A stretch of 64,000 nucleotides of DNA from NCBI RefSeq assembly GCF_029382225.1, contig NZ_JARLTC010000006.1:186001-250000 (forward strand), read 5' to 3'. Source of the DNA: Spongiactinospora sp. TRM90649 (lineage in GTDB: Bacteria; Actinomycetota; Actinomycetes; Streptosporangiales; Streptosporangiaceae). Positions 26,477 to 36,892 of the stretch are shown piece by piece; position 1 is the stretch's first letter, and each line of letters starts with the position of its first letter. The notes beneath the pieces are model-generated. The model searched no databases and had not been told where the DNA came from. It saw only the letters and a list, made by a program, of their open reading frames with translations. A program made the position numbers and the translations under genes.

Positions 26477-27325
26477 GTGGCGGGCCAGAGCATCGGTATT
26501 TTCGACAGCGGCGTGGGCGGCCTGACGGTCGCCAGAGCGATCATCGACCAACTCCCCGGCGAGTCGGTCCTCTATGTGGCCGACACCGATCGGGCGCCGT
26601 ACGGGCCGCGCCCGATCGCGCAGGTCAGGGCGTTCGCCCTGGAGGTGATGGACCACCTCGTCGAGCACGACGTGAAGATGCTGGTCATCGCCTGCAACAG
26701 CGCCAGCGCGGCGGTGCTGCGCGACGCCAGGGAGCGCTACGCCGTGCCCGTGGTCGAGGTGATCCAGCCGGCCGCGCGCCGGGCGGTGCGCGCCACCAGG
26801 AACGGCCGGGTCGGCGTGATCGGCACCCGCGCCACCATCGAGTCGCTCGCCTACGAGGACGCCTTCGCGGCGGCCCCGCACGTGCGGCTGACCGGGGTGG
26901 CGGCACCCCGCCTGGTGGAGTTCGTGGAACGCGGCGAGACGATGAGCGACCGGCTCATCGAGGTGGTCAGGGGCTACCTGGCGCCGATCCTCGACGACGG
27001 CTGCGACACGCTGATCCTCGGCTGCACCCACTATCCGCTGCTGACCGGCGCCATCGCCTATGTGGCGGGCGACGCGGTGACGCTCGTGTCCAGCGCGGAG
27101 GAGACCGCCAAGGACGTCTATCGAATCCTGCACGACCGTGGCCTCGCGAACGACGCCGAAACCCCGCGCCACCGGTTCGGAACCACCGGAGACGCTCGGC
27201 TGTTCGGACGCCTGGGCCGAAGGTTCCTCGGGCCCGAGATCGCGGCCGTCGAGACGCTGTGCCTCGGCGGCGTGATCCCGGCCGGGGGTCAGTCCGGAAC
27301 CGGAGCGCTCCCCGCTCCCTCTTAG
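26477..27325 (+). CDS. murI: Glutamate racemase
   Basis: 282 residues. The catalytic cysteines are in ACNSAS and GCTHYPLL, the acid residue is in [13 protein letters not shown], and [13 protein letters not shown] is a family signature. It interconverts L- and D-glutamate for peptidoglycan. The start is GTG 26477 with GGGA just upstream; a TTG at 26468 is also in frame. The gene restarts the conserved order murI-MBL-rph-rdgB found after cysM in mycobacteria. Here 6 kb of unrelated genes intervene and the rhomboid gene of that order is absent. Confidence 0.95.
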   Translation: MAGQSIGIFDSGVGGLTVARAIIDQLPGESVLYVADTDRAPYGPRPIAQVRAFALEVMDHLVEHDVKMLVIACNSASAAVLRDARERYAVPVVEVIQPAARRAVRATRNGRVGVIGTRATIESLAYEDAFAAAPHVRLTGVAAPRLVEFVERGETMSDRLIEVVRGYLAPILDDGCDTLILGCTHYPLLTGAIAYVAGDAVTLVSSAEETAKDVYRILHDRGLANDAETPRHRFGTTGDARLFGRLGRRFLGPEIAAVETLCLGGVIPAGGQSGTGALPAPS

Positions 27326-27337
27326 GAGGCCGCCGCC

Positions 27338-28090
27338 ATGAAGTTGACCATCATCGGATGCTCCGGGAGCTTCCCCGGCCCTGACAGCCCGGCCTCCTGC
27401 TACCTGCTGGAGGCCGAAGGTTTCCGGCTGTTGCTCGACCTCGGCAACGGCGCGCTCGGCGCCCTGCAGAGACACATCGGACTCTACGACGTCGACGCCA
27501 TCTGCCTGTCCCACCTGCACGCCGACCACTGTCTCGACCTGTGCTCCTACCATGTCGTCCGCACCTACTCCCCGAACGGCCCGCTGGCCCGCATCCCGGT
27601 ATACGCACCGCGCGACGCGCCCCGCCGCCTGGCCGCCGCCTACGGCATGCCGGAGGAGCCGGGCCTGGAGACCGCCTTCGAGTTCGTGCCGCTGAGCCCG
27701 GGCGTCCGCGACATCGGCCCGTTCCAGGTGTCCACCGCGCTGATGAACCACCCGGTCGAGACCTACGGCTTCCGCGTCGCCCACGGCGGGCACGCCGTCG
27801 CCTACTCCGCCGACACGGGGGAGAGCCCCGAGCTGGTCGAACTGGCCAAGGACGCCGACGTGCTGCTCTGCGAGGCGTCCTTCCTGGAGGGCCCCGGCCT
27901 GCCGTCCGGCCTGCACATGACCGGACGGCAGGCCGCCGAGCACGCCGCCCGCGCCGGCGTCGGCACGCTCGTCCTCACCCACCTGGTCCCGTGGTTCGAT
28001 CACGACCGGATCGCGGCCGAGGCGGCGCGCGGCGGCTTCGCCGGGAGAATCGACCTGGCACGGAGCGGGGCGGCGTATCCCCTAGGGTGA
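27338..28090 (+). CDS. MBL-fold hydrolase (Rv1339-like cyclic nucleotide phosphodiesterase family)
   Basis: 250 residues. The metal motif is [11 protein letters not shown], with further ligands in [19 protein letters not shown] and [11 protein letters not shown]. The fold and position between murI and rph match Rv1339 of mycobacteria, which has been reported to hydrolyse cAMP. This suggests a phosphodiesterase or RNase Z-like activity in the cytoplasm. It begins 12 bases after murI, with AGGAGG upstream, and ends five bases before rph. Confidence 0.88.
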   Translation: MKLTIIGCSGSFPGPDSPASCYLLEAEGFRLLLDLGNGALGALQRHIGLYDVDAICLSHLHADHCLDLCSYHVVRTYSPNGPLARIPVYAPRDAPRRLAAAYGMPEEPGLETAFEFVPLSPGVRDIGPFQVSTALMNHPVETYGFRVAHGGHAVAYSADTGESPELVELAKDADVLLCEASFLEGPGLPSGLHMTGRQAAEHAARAGVGTLVLTHLVPWFDHDRIAAEAARGGFAGRIDLARSGAAYPLG

Positions 28091-28095
28091 GCCTT

Positions 28096-28812
28096 ATGGC
28101 ACGCGCAGACGGACGAGCACCCGACGGGCTCCGCCCTGTCACGATCACCCGCAACTGGCTGGCCCACGCAGAAGGGTCGGTGCTGGTCGAGTTCGGCGGC
28201 ACCAAGGTCCTCTGCGCCGCGACCGTGCAGGACAACGTCCCGCGCTGGCGCAAGGGCAGCGGCCTGGGCTGGGTCACCGCCGAGTACGCCATGCTGCCCC
28301 GATCGACCAACACCCGCTCCGACCGCGAGTCGGTGCGCGGCAAGATCGGCGGCCGGACCCACGAGATCTCCCGCCTGATCGGCCGGTCGCTGCGCGCCTG
28401 CGTCGACTACAAGGCCCTGGGCGAGAACTCCATCCTGCTGGACTGCGACGTCCTGCAGGCCGACGGCGGCACCCGCACGGCCGCGATCACCGGCGCCTAC
28501 GTGGCGCTGGCCGACGCGATCAAGTGGATGCGCAAGCGCCGGATGACCCCGGGCGACCCGCTGATCGGCTCGGTGGCGGCCGTGTCGGTCGGCGTCGTGG
28601 ACGCCGTCCCGATGCTCGACCTCTGCTACACCGAGGACGTCTCGGCCGAGACCGACATGAACGTCGTGGTCACCGGCGCCGGCGAGTTCGTCGAGGTGCA
28701 GGGCACGGCCGAGGGCGCGCCGTTCGACCGGGCGCTGCTCGACCGGCTGCTCGACCTGGCCGTGGCCGGGTGCGCCGAGCTGACCGAGCTGCAGCGGCAG
28801 GCGCTGGCGTGA
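28096..28812 (+). CDS. rph: Ribonuclease PH
   Basis: 238 residues starting [15 protein letters not shown]. The family motifs are present: [18 protein letters not shown], the Arg-rich RNA region [53 protein letters not shown] and the phosphate site near [11 protein letters not shown]. It trims 3' ends of tRNA precursors by phosphorolysis. Its stop overlaps the rdgB start (GTGA), so the pair is translationally coupled. Confidence 0.96.
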   Translation: MARADGRAPDGLRPVTITRNWLAHAEGSVLVEFGGTKVLCAATVQDNVPRWRKGSGLGWVTAEYAMLPRSTNTRSDRESVRGKIGGRTHEISRLIGRSLRACVDYKALGENSILLDCDVLQADGGTRTAAITGAYVALADAIKWMRKRRMTPGDPLIGSVAAVSVGVVDAVPMLDLCYTEDVSAETDMNVVVTGAGEFVEVQGTAEGAPFDRALLDRLLDLAVAGCAELTELQRQALA

Positions 28813-29408
28813 GCCGTCTGGTCCTGGCCACCCGCAACGTGGGCAAGATCGCCGAACTGCGGCGCATCCTGGCCGTGTCGGGGCCGCCGGTCGAGCTGGT
28901 CGGTCTCGGTGCGTTCCCGCAGATCGGCGAGATCGCCGAGACCGGGCTCACGTTCGCCGAGAACGCGCTGATCAAGGCGCAGGCCGTGGCCAGGGCCTCG
29001 GGTCTGCCCGCGATCGCCGACGACTCCGGCCTGTGCGTCGACGCGCTGAACGGCATGCCCGGGGTGTTCTCCGCGCGCTGGTCCGGCGCCCACGGCGACG
29101 ACCAGGCCAACCTCGACCTGCTGCTGGCCCAGATCGCCGACGTCCCCGACGGGCGCAGGGGCGGCCACTTCGCGTGCGCCGCCGCGCTGGCCCTGCCGTC
29201 GGGCGAGGAGCGGGTCGTGGAGGGCACCCTGCACGGCACGGTCATCGGCGAGCCTCGCGGCGACGGCGGCTTCGGCTACGACCCGATCTTCGTCCCGGAG
29301 GGCGACACTCGCACCACGGCAGAGCTGACGGCCGACGAGAAGGACGCCATCAGCCATAGGGGGCGCGCCTTCCGCGCGATCGCCCCGATCGTCGCCGAAC
29401 TCCTCTGA
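28809..29408 (+). CDS. rdgB: Non-canonical purine NTP pyrophosphatase (RdgB/HAM1)
   Basis: 199 residues from GTG. The start [18 protein letters not shown] and the substrate site [28 protein letters not shown] are the HAM1 signatures; [15 protein letters not shown] and [11 protein letters not shown] complete it. It removes dITP and XTP from the nucleotide pool. It follows rph with a four-base overlap and ends the murI operon. Confidence 0.95.
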   Translation: MSRLVLATRNVGKIAELRRILAVSGPPVELVGLGAFPQIGEIAETGLTFAENALIKAQAVARASGLPAIADDSGLCVDALNGMPGVFSARWSGAHGDDQANLDLLLAQIADVPDGRRGGHFACAAALALPSGEERVVEGTLHGTVIGEPRGDGGFGYDPIFVPEGDTRTTAELTADEKDAISHRGRAFRAIAPIVAELL

Positions 29409-29439
29409 CGCGGCCCCCCGGAGGCGTAGCGTCGTCCTT

Positions 29440-31074
29440 GTGGGAAATGATGACGTGTCGCGGGCACGGCCCGAGGTCGTGCCCGGGTGGGCGGCGGCGC
29501 TCGGCGGGCTGACGGCGGGGGCGGTGGCGCTCGGCGTGGCCTCGCTCGTCGCCGCACCGGTGAACCCGGACACCTTTCCGGTGGCGGCGGTGGGCAACGC
29601 GCTGGTCGACGTCTCGCCGGGCGCGCTGAAGGACTTCGCGATCCGGACCTTCGGCGAGAACGACAAGGCCGTGGTGTCGGCGGGCGTCCTCGTGCTGCTG
29701 GCGGCGGCCTCGGCGGGCATCGGGGTGCTGGCGCGGCGGCGCGGCCTGCCGTACGGCGTGGCGGGGCTGGCGCTCTTCGGCGTGGTCGGGCTGGTCGCGG
29801 TGCTGACCCGGCCGGACGCCTCGGCGATGGACACCCTGCCCACGATCCTCGGCGTGCTCGCCGGTTCGTGGACGCTCGCCGTCATGCTCCGCCGGATGAC
29901 CCGCCCGCTGCCGGAGGAGGCCGAACCCGCGGATCACGCGGATCACGCGGATCACGCGGATCACGTGGAGCGGCCGGAGGTGATGCGGGCTCCGGGACGG
30001 CGGGTGGCCTTCGACCGGCGCGGCCTGCTCGGCGGGGCGGCGGGCGGGTTCGCGGTGGCCGGGCTGAGCGTCCTGGGCGGGCGCCTGCTCGGCGGCGGTC
30101 AGAGCGTGGAGGCGGCCAGGAGGGCCCTGGTGCTGCCCAGGGCGTCCGTCCCGGCTCCGCCGCTGCCCGCCGGGACCGACCTGCGCGTTCCCGGCCTCAC
30201 CCCGTTCGTCACCCCCGCGCGCGACTTCTACCGGGTCGACACCGCCTTCGTCGTCCCGCAGGTCGATCCGAGCACATGGACCCTGCGCGTGCACGGCATG
30301 GTCGACCGCCCCGTCGAGCTGTCCTTCGCCGAACTGCTCCGCCGTCCGCTGGTGGAGGCCGACGTCACGCTCGCGTGCGTGTCCAACGAGGTCGGCGGCC
30401 CCTACGTGGGCAACGCCCGCTGGCTCGGCGTGCCGATGGCCGAGGTGCTGCGCGCGGCCGGGCTGCGCGCCGGGGCCGACATGCTGCTCAGCACCTCCGC
30501 CGACGGCTGGACCTGCGGCACGCCGGTCGAGGTGGTGATGGACGGCCGCGCCGCGCTGTTCGCCGTCGGGATGAACGGCGAGCCGCTGCCCACCGAGCAC
30601 GGCTTCCCGGTGCGCCAGGTGATCCCCGGGCTGTACGGGTACGTGTCGGCGACCAAATGGGTCGTGGACGTCAAGGTGACCCGGTTCGACGTGGACACCG
30701 CCTACTGGACGTCGCGCGGCTGGTCGGCCCTCGGGCCGGTCAAGACCGAGTCGCGGATCGACGTGCCCGGCGACGGCGCGTCGGTGCGGGCCGGCCGTAC
30801 GGTGATCGCCGGGGTGGCCTGGGCGCAGCACCGGGGCATCGCCGCCGTCGAGGTGAGCGTGGACCGGGGGGAGTGGCGGGCCGCGCGGCTGGCCGCCACA
30901 CCCGGTCCGGACACCTGGCGGCAGTGGTCGATCGAGGCCGACCTGCGGCCGGGCGGCCACTCGATCGCGGTCCGGGCGACCGACGGCACCGGCCGCACCC
31001 AGACGGCCGCAGTGGCCCCTCCGGTCCCCGACGGGGCGACCGGGCACCACACCATCACGGTCACGGCGAGCTGA
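29440..31074 (+). CDS. Membrane-anchored molybdopterin oxidoreductase (sulfite-oxidase fold)
   Basis: 544 residues. The N-terminal 170 residues hold about four transmembrane helices. After a linker with an acidic repeat (DHADHADHADH), the soluble catalytic domain starts near residue 245 (VPGLTPFVTPARDFYRVDTAF). The molybdenum-ligating cysteine is in TLACVSNEVGG, and the molybdopterin-binding region follows (ARWLGVPMAEVL, NGEPLPTEHGFPVRQVIPGLYGY). A C-terminal Mo-co dimerisation domain (VAWAQHRGIAAVEVSVDRGEWRAA) ends it. It would oxidise an unknown substrate at the outer face of the membrane. The start is GTG, or GTG 29455. Confidence 0.9.
   Translation: MGNDDVSRARPEVVPGWAAALGGLTAGAVALGVASLVAAPVNPDTFPVAAVGNALVDVSPGALKDFAIRTFGENDKAVVSAGVLVLLAAASAGIGVLARRRGLPYGVAGLALFGVVGLVAVLTRPDASAMDTLPTILGVLAGSWTLAVMLRRMTRPLPEEAEPADHADHADHADHVERPEVMRAPGRRVAFDRRGLLGGAAGGFAVAGLSVLGGRLLGGGQSVEAARRALVLPRASVPAPPLPAGTDLRVPGLTPFVTPARDFYRVDTAFVVPQVDPSTWTLRVHGMVDRPVELSFAELLRRPLVEADVTLACVSNEVGGPYVGNARWLGVPMAEVLRAAGLRAGADMLLSTSADGWTCGTPVEVVMDGRAALFAVGMNGEPLPTEHGFPVRQVIPGLYGYVSATKWVVDVKVTRFDVDTAYWTSRGWSALGPVKTESRIDVPGDGASVRAGRTVIAGVAWAQHRGIAAVEVSVDRGEWRAARLAATPGPDTWRQWSIEADLRPGGHSIAVRATDGTGRTQTAAVAPPVPDGATGHHTITVTAS
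29929..29964 (+). repeat. Four tandem copies of a 9-base unit within a coding region
   Basis: GCGGATCAC is repeated four times, encoding the ADH-ADH-ADH-ADH linker between the membrane part and catalytic domain of the oxidoreductase. In-frame length changes would be tolerated. Confidence 0.85.
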
Positions 31075-31165
31075 CCCGCCGCGCCGCCGGAACGTTAGCC
31101 GACCCCCGAAAGCGGGAACGCGCTGGTTTTACGGTTGCACATCACCGGGATGCAAGGGGAGTACC

Positions 31166-31552
31166 GTGCCGATGGCATATGAGCCGGTTCCAGCGGCGAA
31201 GGATCCGGACCTGACCCGGATGATGACGTCGCTCGACGAGCAGGCGGCCCTGTTCGGTCAGGTGGGCCGGGATCTCGCGGAGACCAGGGGAACGGGCGAG
31301 GCCGCCGGCGGGCTGGTGACGGTCGAGGTATCGTCGTCGGGGACCCTCGCCGGGGTGCGGATCGAACCGGACGCGCTGAGCCTGGGGGCCGACGCGCTGG
31401 CGCAGGCGGTCGTCAGCGCCGCCAAGCTCGCCGAGCAGGACGTCGCCGAACGCGCGCACCAGGCACTCGGGCCGCTGCGCGCGAACGACGGAGACGACAA
31501 CGGGGGTACCAGCGGGAACGGCGGCGGAAACGGCGTCCAGTACGGCGGGTGA
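31166..31552 (+). CDS. YbaB/EbfC-family protein
   Basis: 128 residues starting at GTG with AGGGGAG four bases upstream. A helical N-terminus (DLTRMMTSLDEQAALFGQVGRDLAETRG) is followed by the YbaB core of strands (GLVTVEVSSSGTLAGVRIEPDALSL) and helix (DALAQAVVSAAKLAEQDVAERA). The tail is Gly/Asn-rich (NGGTSGNGGGNGVQYGG). Such divergent YbaB proteins occur in actinobacteria next to polymorphic toxins and secretion-related genes, which fits its place just before the toxin. Whether it binds DNA or acts as a partner in delivery is unknown. Confidence 0.75.
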   Translation: MPMAYEPVPAAKDPDLTRMMTSLDEQAALFGQVGRDLAETRGTGEAAGGLVTVEVSSSGTLAGVRIEPDALSLGADALAQAVVSAAKLAEQDVAERAHQALGPLRANDGDDNGGTSGNGGGNGVQYGG

Positions 31553-31655
31553 TCGCCGCGACACGCCACGGATCCACCGAACTTCGCCCGCCGCGCCCCG
31601 GCACCGCCCTACCATCGGCTTTCTGCGGGCCGGTCAGCGTGACGGAGGGGGAACG

Positions 31656-32528
31656 GTGTTCGGTGATCCGCGCATCCGGCGCGGCGGCAGGAGAGGCTGG
31701 CGGCTGCCCCCGGGCGGCTACAACCCGGTCGTCGCCGCCGACGGCAGGAGATGGCGTGACTACGAGCTGGCCGCCGAGGCCGACGTCCTCGACCCCGGCC
31801 CGGCCCCGGGCCATGAGGCGGTCACCGGCCCTGTCCACGGTTCCGTCACCGGGTCCGCCGCGGGCGCCCGCGACAGGAGTCCGGCGCGCGGCCCCGACTG
31901 GTTCGACCGCGCCACCCGCCCGCCGCCGCTGGCCGAGGCCAGGCCGTACGGCGTGCCGGGCGGCCTCGCCCGGCCCGACCCGCCCGCCCAGCAGGACCTC
32001 CGCCGGTCGGTCCCGTCTGAGGAGTCCGGCAGGCCGCACCGGTTCCCCGACCCGCGTGGCACCTGGATCCGGCTGATCAACGGCGACGGCCCGGTGGACG
32101 ACCCGTTCCGCACCACCAACGCCGTGGACTGCGCGCTGTCCACCGTGTCCACCTGGTACGGCGAGCCCGCCGTCGCCGCGCCCCGCCAGCCCGAGTACGA
32201 CCCGGCCGGCCGTCCCGTGCTGACCGGTGAGACCCGGGGCGTGGCCAGGGCGGAGACCTGGCTCGGCCACCGCTTCGAGTACGTCGGCCAGGGACGCCGC
32301 GCCTACGGAAACATCGCCCAGCGGCTGCGCACCGGCGGCCACGGCGCCGCCGCCGTGCTGATCACCCGGTGGACCAGCGGCGGCGCGCACGCCTGGAACG
32401 CGGTCAACTTCCATGGAGAGGTGATCTGGATCGACGCCCAGCGCGGCCACATGGCGGTGGAGCCTCCGTACGCGAACGTCACCGGCGTCTTCTGCGTGAC
32501 CATCGACCGGGAGGGGCGGCGGCGGTGA
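31656..32528 (+). CDS. Polymorphic-toxin-like protein with Tox-PL (papain-fold) domain
   Basis: 290 residues. A Pro/Arg-rich N-terminus (about 130 residues, partly disordered) precedes a domain with a Cys-His-Asp arrangement: Cys159 in TNAVDCALSTVSTW, His245 in GAHAWNAVN and Asp260 in WIDAQRG. That order and spacing match Tox-PL toxins (papain-like glutamine deamidase type). It would modify target proteins in a competing cell or the same cell. The next gene overlaps its stop and looks like an immunity protein. No signal peptide is visible, so delivery, if any, would need a non-Sec route. Confidence 0.7.
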   Translation: MFGDPRIRRGGRRGWRLPPGGYNPVVAADGRRWRDYELAAEADVLDPGPAPGHEAVTGPVHGSVTGSAAGARDRSPARGPDWFDRATRPPPLAEARPYGVPGGLARPDPPAQQDLRRSVPSEESGRPHRFPDPRGTWIRLINGDGPVDDPFRTTNAVDCALSTVSTWYGEPAVAAPRQPEYDPAGRPVLTGETRGVARAETWLGHRFEYVGQGRRAYGNIAQRLRTGGHGAAAVLITRWTSGGAHAWNAVNFHGEVIWIDAQRGHMAVEPPYANVTGVFCVTIDREGRRR

Positions 32529-32794
32529 ACCTCGACCAGGCCCGCATCGTGGCCGAGGAGTACTTCAACGGCGGCCACCCGATCGACCGGCCGCGCGAGG
32601 TCGCGATCCACCCGTTCCGCGACGGCTTCGTGGCGTGGGTCCGCGAGCCCGAGCCGGACGACCCGAGCGTGCTGCCCGACACCGCGGGCGGCGGGTGCGT
32701 GGTGATCGACGCCGCCACCGGCGAGGTCGCCATCCGGCCGCTGCTCAGCCCGGAGACCGTGGCCGAGCAGTGGCCGGGACGCAGCCCGCGCTGA
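32525..32794 (+). CDS. Likely immunity protein (Imm35/YrhB-like)
   Basis: 89 residues from GTG, overlapping the toxin stop by four bases. It begins NLDQARIVAEEYFNGG, then has the strand run VAIHPFRDGFVAWVREPEP and, near the end, GGGCVVIDAATGEVAIRPLLSPETVAEQW. This alpha/beta layout with a V-D-x-x-T-G strand is that of YrhB-domain (Imm35) proteins, commonly encoded after papain-fold toxins. Its size, overlap and position support a toxin-immunity pair. The exact family is inferred by eye. Confidence 0.65.
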   Translation: MNLDQARIVAEEYFNGGHPIDRPREVAIHPFRDGFVAWVREPEPDDPSVLPDTAGGGCVVIDAATGEVAIRPLLSPETVAEQWPGRSPR

Positions 32795-32809
32795 GCGGGG
32801 CCGCGCGGC

Positions 32810-35320
32810 TCAGCCCGCGCTGAGCGCCGAGGTGATCGAGGCGCGGGCGGCGCGGCGGGCGGGCAGCACCGCCGCCAGCACCCCGGCCAGCCCCGACACC
32901 GCCACGAACAGCAGGATCTGCCCGACCGGCACGGTGAACACGGGGGTCTCCGTCAGCGTCCGCGTCGCCGCCCAGCCGAACACGCCGCCGAGCGCCACCC
33001 CGACCAGCGCCCCGATCAGGCCGAGCACCAGGGCCTCCACCGACAGCGTCAGCCGGAGCTGGGCGCGGGTCAGGCCGAGCGCGCGCAGCAGCGCCGACTC
33101 CCTGGTCCGCTCGTGCACCGACAGCGACAGCGTGTTGGCGATGCCCAGCAGGGAGATCAGGATCGCCAGGCCGAGCAGCCCGCTCACCACCATGAGCTGG
33201 GAGTCCATCGCCTGGTCGAACTCGCCGCGCATGTCGATGGAGGAGGCCACCCGCACGGTGGGCAGCGTCCGCACGCTCTCCTCCACGACCCGCCTGGCGA
33301 GCACCGGATCGACGCTCTCGGCCACGTCCACCATCACCCGGGCGTCGTCGCGGAGGTCGAAGCGGCGCTCGAACTCGCCGGGCGGGAGGGTCAGCGCGGG
33401 CAGCGGGGTGGCGTCGCCGTCGTAGACGGCGACCACGGTCAGCCGTACCGGATCGCCCCCGCGCGGGGTCACCGTCAGCGTCGCGCCCGGCCGCACGCCC
33501 AGGGTCTTCGACACCGCGACCCCGCCGGGGCCGAGGTCGCGCATCGAGCCGGACACGGCGGTCACGTTCAGCGGTCCCTCGAAGGTCCCCACCGGCCGCT
33601 TCGGCAGGTCAGGCACGCCCGCGCCGGTCACCCGCGCGGTGTCCTGCCTGATCCGCACCACGGCGGCCAGCTCCGGCCGGGCCCGCAGCGCCCCGGCGAC
33701 GGAGGCGGGGATGGCCGAGTCGCCGCGCTGCGTGCTCAGCATGAAGTCCACCGGGAACTCCTCGTCCAGCTTCGCGCCGTACGTCTCGCGGATGGTCCCG
33801 GTGAGGACGGCCAGCATGGTCATCAGCGTCACCCCGATGGTCAGCGCGATCGTGGTGGTCGCCGACCGCTTGGGGTTGCGCCGGGAGTTGTCCACGGCGA
33901 GCGCGCCGGGCACGCCGAACAGCCGCCTGGGCAGCCAACCGGCGAACGCGCTCAGCGGGCGCACCAGCACCGGTCCGAGCACCAGCACGCCGAAGAACGT
34001 CAGCACGCCCCCCGCCGCGACGGTGAACAGCGCCACCTCGCCCGGATCGATGATCACCAGGGCGAGCGCGGTGACGCCCGCGCCGGCGGCCAGCAGCAGC
34101 CCGGCCCAGATCCGCCGGGCCAGGCCCGCCCCGTGCCCGGTGACGGGGTCCTCACCGGGCGAGCGCAGCGCCGCGACCGGGGCGACCCGCGTCGCCGTAC
34201 GCGCGGGCAGCAGCGCCGCGCCGACCGTCACCACCAGGCCGACGGCCAGCCCGACCGCCACCGTCCTGGGCGCCAGCGTCGCCGTGCCGCCGGGCAGCGG
34301 CACGTCCACGGCGTCGAGGACGGCCAGCGCCCCCGCGCCCATGCCCAGCCCGGCCAGCAGCCCGAGCGCCGACGACAGGGCCCCCACCACCGCCGACTCC
34401 AGCAGCACCGAGCCGAACACCTGCCCCCTGGTCGCCCCGACGCAGCGCAGCAGCGCCATCTCCCTGGACCGCTGGGCCACCAGGATCGCGAACGTGTTGT
34501 AGATGACCAGACCGGCGACCATCATCGCGACCAGCCCGAACAGCAGCAGCCCCATCGCCAGGTACTTGGCGTCCGCGCCGTTGGCCGCGGCCAGGCGGTC
34601 GGCGAGCGCTCGCCCGGTCATGACCTCCAGGCCGGGGCCCGCCGCGGCGGCGACCGAATCCCGCAGCCGGTCCGGGTCCGTGCCCGGCGCGGCCATCACG
34701 TCGATCTCCCGGAATCCCTGCTCGCCGGTCATCGTCCGCGCCGTGGCCAGGTCGAAGCCGACCGCGCCGAAGAACGCCAGCTCCCGGTCCACGGCCACGT
34801 CGAACAGGCCGGTCACGCGGAACCGGTGCGGGGCGTCGCGGTGGTCGAGCACGGTCACCGTGTCGCCGACCTTGAACCCGCGCAGCCGGGCGGTGTTCTC
34901 GTCCAGCACGGCCTCGCCGGGGGCGCGCGGCGCGGCGCCCCGGGTGACGGTCTGCCGGGGGCCGATCGAGACGCCGAAGGTGGGGGAGTCGCCGACGGCC
35001 TTGCCGTCCCGGCCGACCAGGGCCGCGGTGCCGCGCACCAGCCCCACGGCCGAGGCCGCGCCGGGCGCGGTGCGGACCCGCTCCAGGACGGCGGGCGGCA
35101 CCTCCGGGCGCTCGCCCTGGGACCCGCCGCCCGGCTTGGGCAGCACCGCCACGTCCACCAGGTCGGCCGCCGCGCCGAACGCGCGGGTGAAGCCCGCCTG
35201 GATGGTGTCGGTCAGCACGAACGTGCCCGCGATGAACCCCACCCCGAGCGTGATGGCCACCGCGGTCAGCAGCAGGCGCAGCCGGTGCGAGCGCAGCCCC
35301 GCCAGCGTGGTCCTCAGCAC
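32810..35320 (-). CDS. ABC transporter permease with two FtsX domains (MacB/LolE-like)
   Basis: 836 residues. An N-terminal helix ([24 protein letters not shown]) and an extracytoplasmic domain are followed by three transmembrane helices (near residues 250-380). A second such unit (450 to the end) ends in three helices ([75 protein letters not shown]). The duplicated FtsX signature ([38 protein letters not shown]) is characteristic. This type exports peptides, lipoproteins or antibiotics by a mechanotransmission mechanism. The ATPase gene overlaps its start by seven bases. Confidence 0.93.
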   Translation of the reverse strand: MLRTTLAGLRSHRLRLLLTAVAITLGVGFIAGTFVLTDTIQAGFTRAFGAAADLVDVAVLPKPGGGSQGERPEVPPAVLERVRTAPGAASAVGLVRGTAALVGRDGKAVGDSPTFGVSIGPRQTVTRGAAPRAPGEAVLDENTARLRGFKVGDTVTVLDHRDAPHRFRVTGLFDVAVDRELAFFGAVGFDLATARTMTGEQGFREIDVMAAPGTDPDRLRDSVAAAAGPGLEVMTGRALADRLAAANGADAKYLAMGLLLFGLVAMMVAGLVIYNTFAILVAQRSREMALLRCVGATRGQVFGSVLLESAVVGALSSALGLLAGLGMGAGALAVLDAVDVPLPGGTATLAPRTVAVGLAVGLVVTVGAALLPARTATRVAPVAALRSPGEDPVTGHGAGLARRIWAGLLLAAGAGVTALALVIIDPGEVALFTVAAGGVLTFFGVLVLGPVLVRPLSAFAGWLPRRLFGVPGALAVDNSRRNPKRSATTTIALTIGVTLMTMLAVLTGTIRETYGAKLDEEFPVDFMLSTQRGDSAIPASVAGALRARPELAAVVRIRQDTARVTGAGVPDLPKRPVGTFEGPLNVTAVSGSMRDLGPGGVAVSKTLGVRPGATLTVTPRGGDPVRLTVVAVYDGDATPLPALTLPPGEFERRFDLRDDARVMVDVAESVDPVLARRVVEESVRTLPTVRVASSIDMRGEFDQAMDSQLMVVSGLLGLAILISLLGIANTLSLSVHERTRESALLRALGLTRAQLRLTLSVEALVLGLIGALVGVALGGVFGWAATRTLTETPVFTVPVGQILLFVAVSGLAGVLAAVLPARRAARASITSALSAG

Positions 35321-36069
35321 GGGGCGGTCTCCAGTCCCACCAGGGTGTCCAGGACCGACTGCGGGGTCGGCCCGGTCAGCTCGCTGACCAGCAGGCCGTC
35401 CCGCAGGAACACCACCCGGTCGGCGTAGGAGGCGGCGACCGGGTCGTGGGTGACCATTACGATCGTCTGGCCCAGCTCGCGCACCGACGTGCGCAGGAAT
35501 GACAGCACCTCCGCGCCGCTGCGCGAGTCCAGGTTGCCGGTCGGCTCGTCGGCGAAGATCACCTGGGGGCGTCCGATCAGCGCCCTGGCCACCGCCACCC
35601 GCTGCTGCTGCCCGCCGGACAGCTCGGCGGGCCGGTGCCCGAGACGGTCGGCCAGCCCCAGCGTGGCCACGACCCGGTCCAGCAGTTCCCGGTCCGGGAT
35701 CCGTCCCGCGATCTGCGCGGGAAGCAGGATGTTCTGCTCGGCGGTGAGCGTCGGCAGCAGGTTGAACGCCTGGAAGACGAACCCGATCCGGTCGCGGCGC
35801 AGCATGGTCAGCCGCCGGTCGCCCAGCTCGGTGATCTCCACGTCGCCGATCCGCACCGACCCGGACGTCACCGTGTCGAGCCCGGCCAGGCAGTGCATCA
35901 GCGTGGACTTGCCGGAACCGGACGGTCCCATGATCGCGGTGAACGCCTCGGCGGCGAAGGAGACGTCCACCCCCCGCAGGGCGCGCACCGCCGCGTCGCC
36001 GTCGCCGTACACCTTCGTCAGCCCGGCCGCCGTGACGGCGGGCACCGCCGTCACCCGGTCGTCGATCAT
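35314..36069 (-). CDS. ABC transporter ATP-binding protein (MacB/LolD type)
   Basis: 251 residues from the ATG at 36069; an in-frame TTG at 36114 is less likely. Walker A is GPSGSGKST, signature [15 protein letters not shown], Walker [14 protein letters not shown]. The NLDSR run after Walker B and the short [18 protein letters not shown] lead mark the MacB/LolD subfamily. It forms an exporter with the FtsX permease. The two-component genes just upstream in the same orientation could regulate it, as in many bacitracin-type resistance modules. Confidence 0.94.
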   Translation of the reverse strand: MIDDRVTAVPAVTAAGLTKVYGDGDAAVRALRGVDVSFAAEAFTAIMGPSGSGKSTLMHCLAGLDTVTSGSVRIGDVEITELGDRRLTMLRRDRIGFVFQAFNLLPTLTAEQNILLPAQIAGRIPDRELLDRVVATLGLADRLGHRPAELSGGQQQRVAVARALIGRPQVIFADEPTGNLDSRSGAEVLSFLRTSVRELGQTIVMVTHDPVAASYADRVVFLRDGLLVSELTGPTPQSVLDTLVGLETAPC

Positions 36070-36220
36070 GCTCACCACATCGCTCCTCGGATCCCTCTCA
36101 ATGACCGAGGACAACGCTATGAGCGGGCAGAACGTCCGGAATGGGCCTCACGAACGGATCTGACCTGCGCCCGGCGGCGCTGCCCGCCGGAGCGGGTGCG
36201 ACCCACGGGGCAGGTTTCCG

Positions 36221-36892
36221 TCAGCCTTTCGGCCGATCCGACGGCACCACCAGGCCCGACTCGTAGGCGTAGACGACGACCTGAGCCCGGTCGCGCAGCC
36301 CCAGTTTGGCCAGTACCCGCCCCAGGTGCGTCTTCACCGTGGCCTCGGCCAGCGACAACCGCCCGGCGATCTCGGCGTTGGACAGGCCCCGCGCCACCAG
36401 CAGCAGCACCTCCCGCTCGCGGGCGGTCAGCGTCTCGGCACCCGGCCGCTCCCGCGCGTCGTCGGGCAGGTGGGCGGCGAACCGTTCGAGCAGGCGGCGC
36501 GTGGTGCTCGGGGCCACCACCGAGTCGCCCGCGTGCACCGACCTGATCGCGCTCAGCAGATCGGACGGCGGGACGTCCTTCAGCAGGAACCCCGACGCGC
36601 CCGCCTTCAACGCGGCGAACGCGTACTCGTCCAGGTCGAACGTGGTCAGGATGAGCACCCGGACCGGCGGCCCGCCCGGCGCGCAGATCGCCCGGGTCGC
36701 CTCCACGCCGTCCATCACCGGCATCCGGATGTCCATCAGCACCACGTCGACCGGTGTGCTCCGCACCGCGGCCACCGCCGCGGCGCCGTCGCCGGCCTCG
36801 CCGACCACCTCGATGTCGGCCTGCGCGCCGAGCACCATCCGGAAACCGGCGCGCAGCAGTTCCTGGTCGTCGGCCAGCAGCACCCGGATCAT
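36221..36892 (-). CDS. NarL-type response regulator
   Basis: 223 residues. The receiver domain has the acidic pair in LLADDQELLRAGF, the phospho-acceptor Asp in VVLMDIRMPVMDG, Thr in ILILTTFD and Lys in GFLLKD. The C-terminal LuxR HTH reads ETLTAREREVLLLVARGLSNAEIAGRLSLAEATVKTHLGRVLAKLGLRDRAQVVVYAYESG. Its start overlaps the histidine kinase stop by four bases. It probably controls the ABC exporter genes 150 bases downstream on the same strand. Confidence 0.94.
   Translation of the reverse strand: MIRVLLADDQELLRAGFRMVLGAQADIEVVGEAGDGAAAVAAVRSTPVDVVLMDIRMPVMDGVEATRAICAPGGPPVRVLILTTFDLDEYAFAALKAGASGFLLKDVPPSDLLSAIRSVHAGDSVVAPSTTRRLLERFAAHLPDDARERPGAETLTAREREVLLLVARGLSNAEIAGRLSLAEATVKTHLGRVLAKLGLRDRAQVVVYAYESGLVVPSDRPKG

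Noticed and set aside
33113-35428. A 771-codon open frame on the plus strand opposite the FtsX permease
   Set aside because: It is rich in His, Gln, Arg and Gly with no domain, and the opposite strand encodes a convincing two-FtsX permease. Such long antisense frames are usual in very GC-rich DNA.
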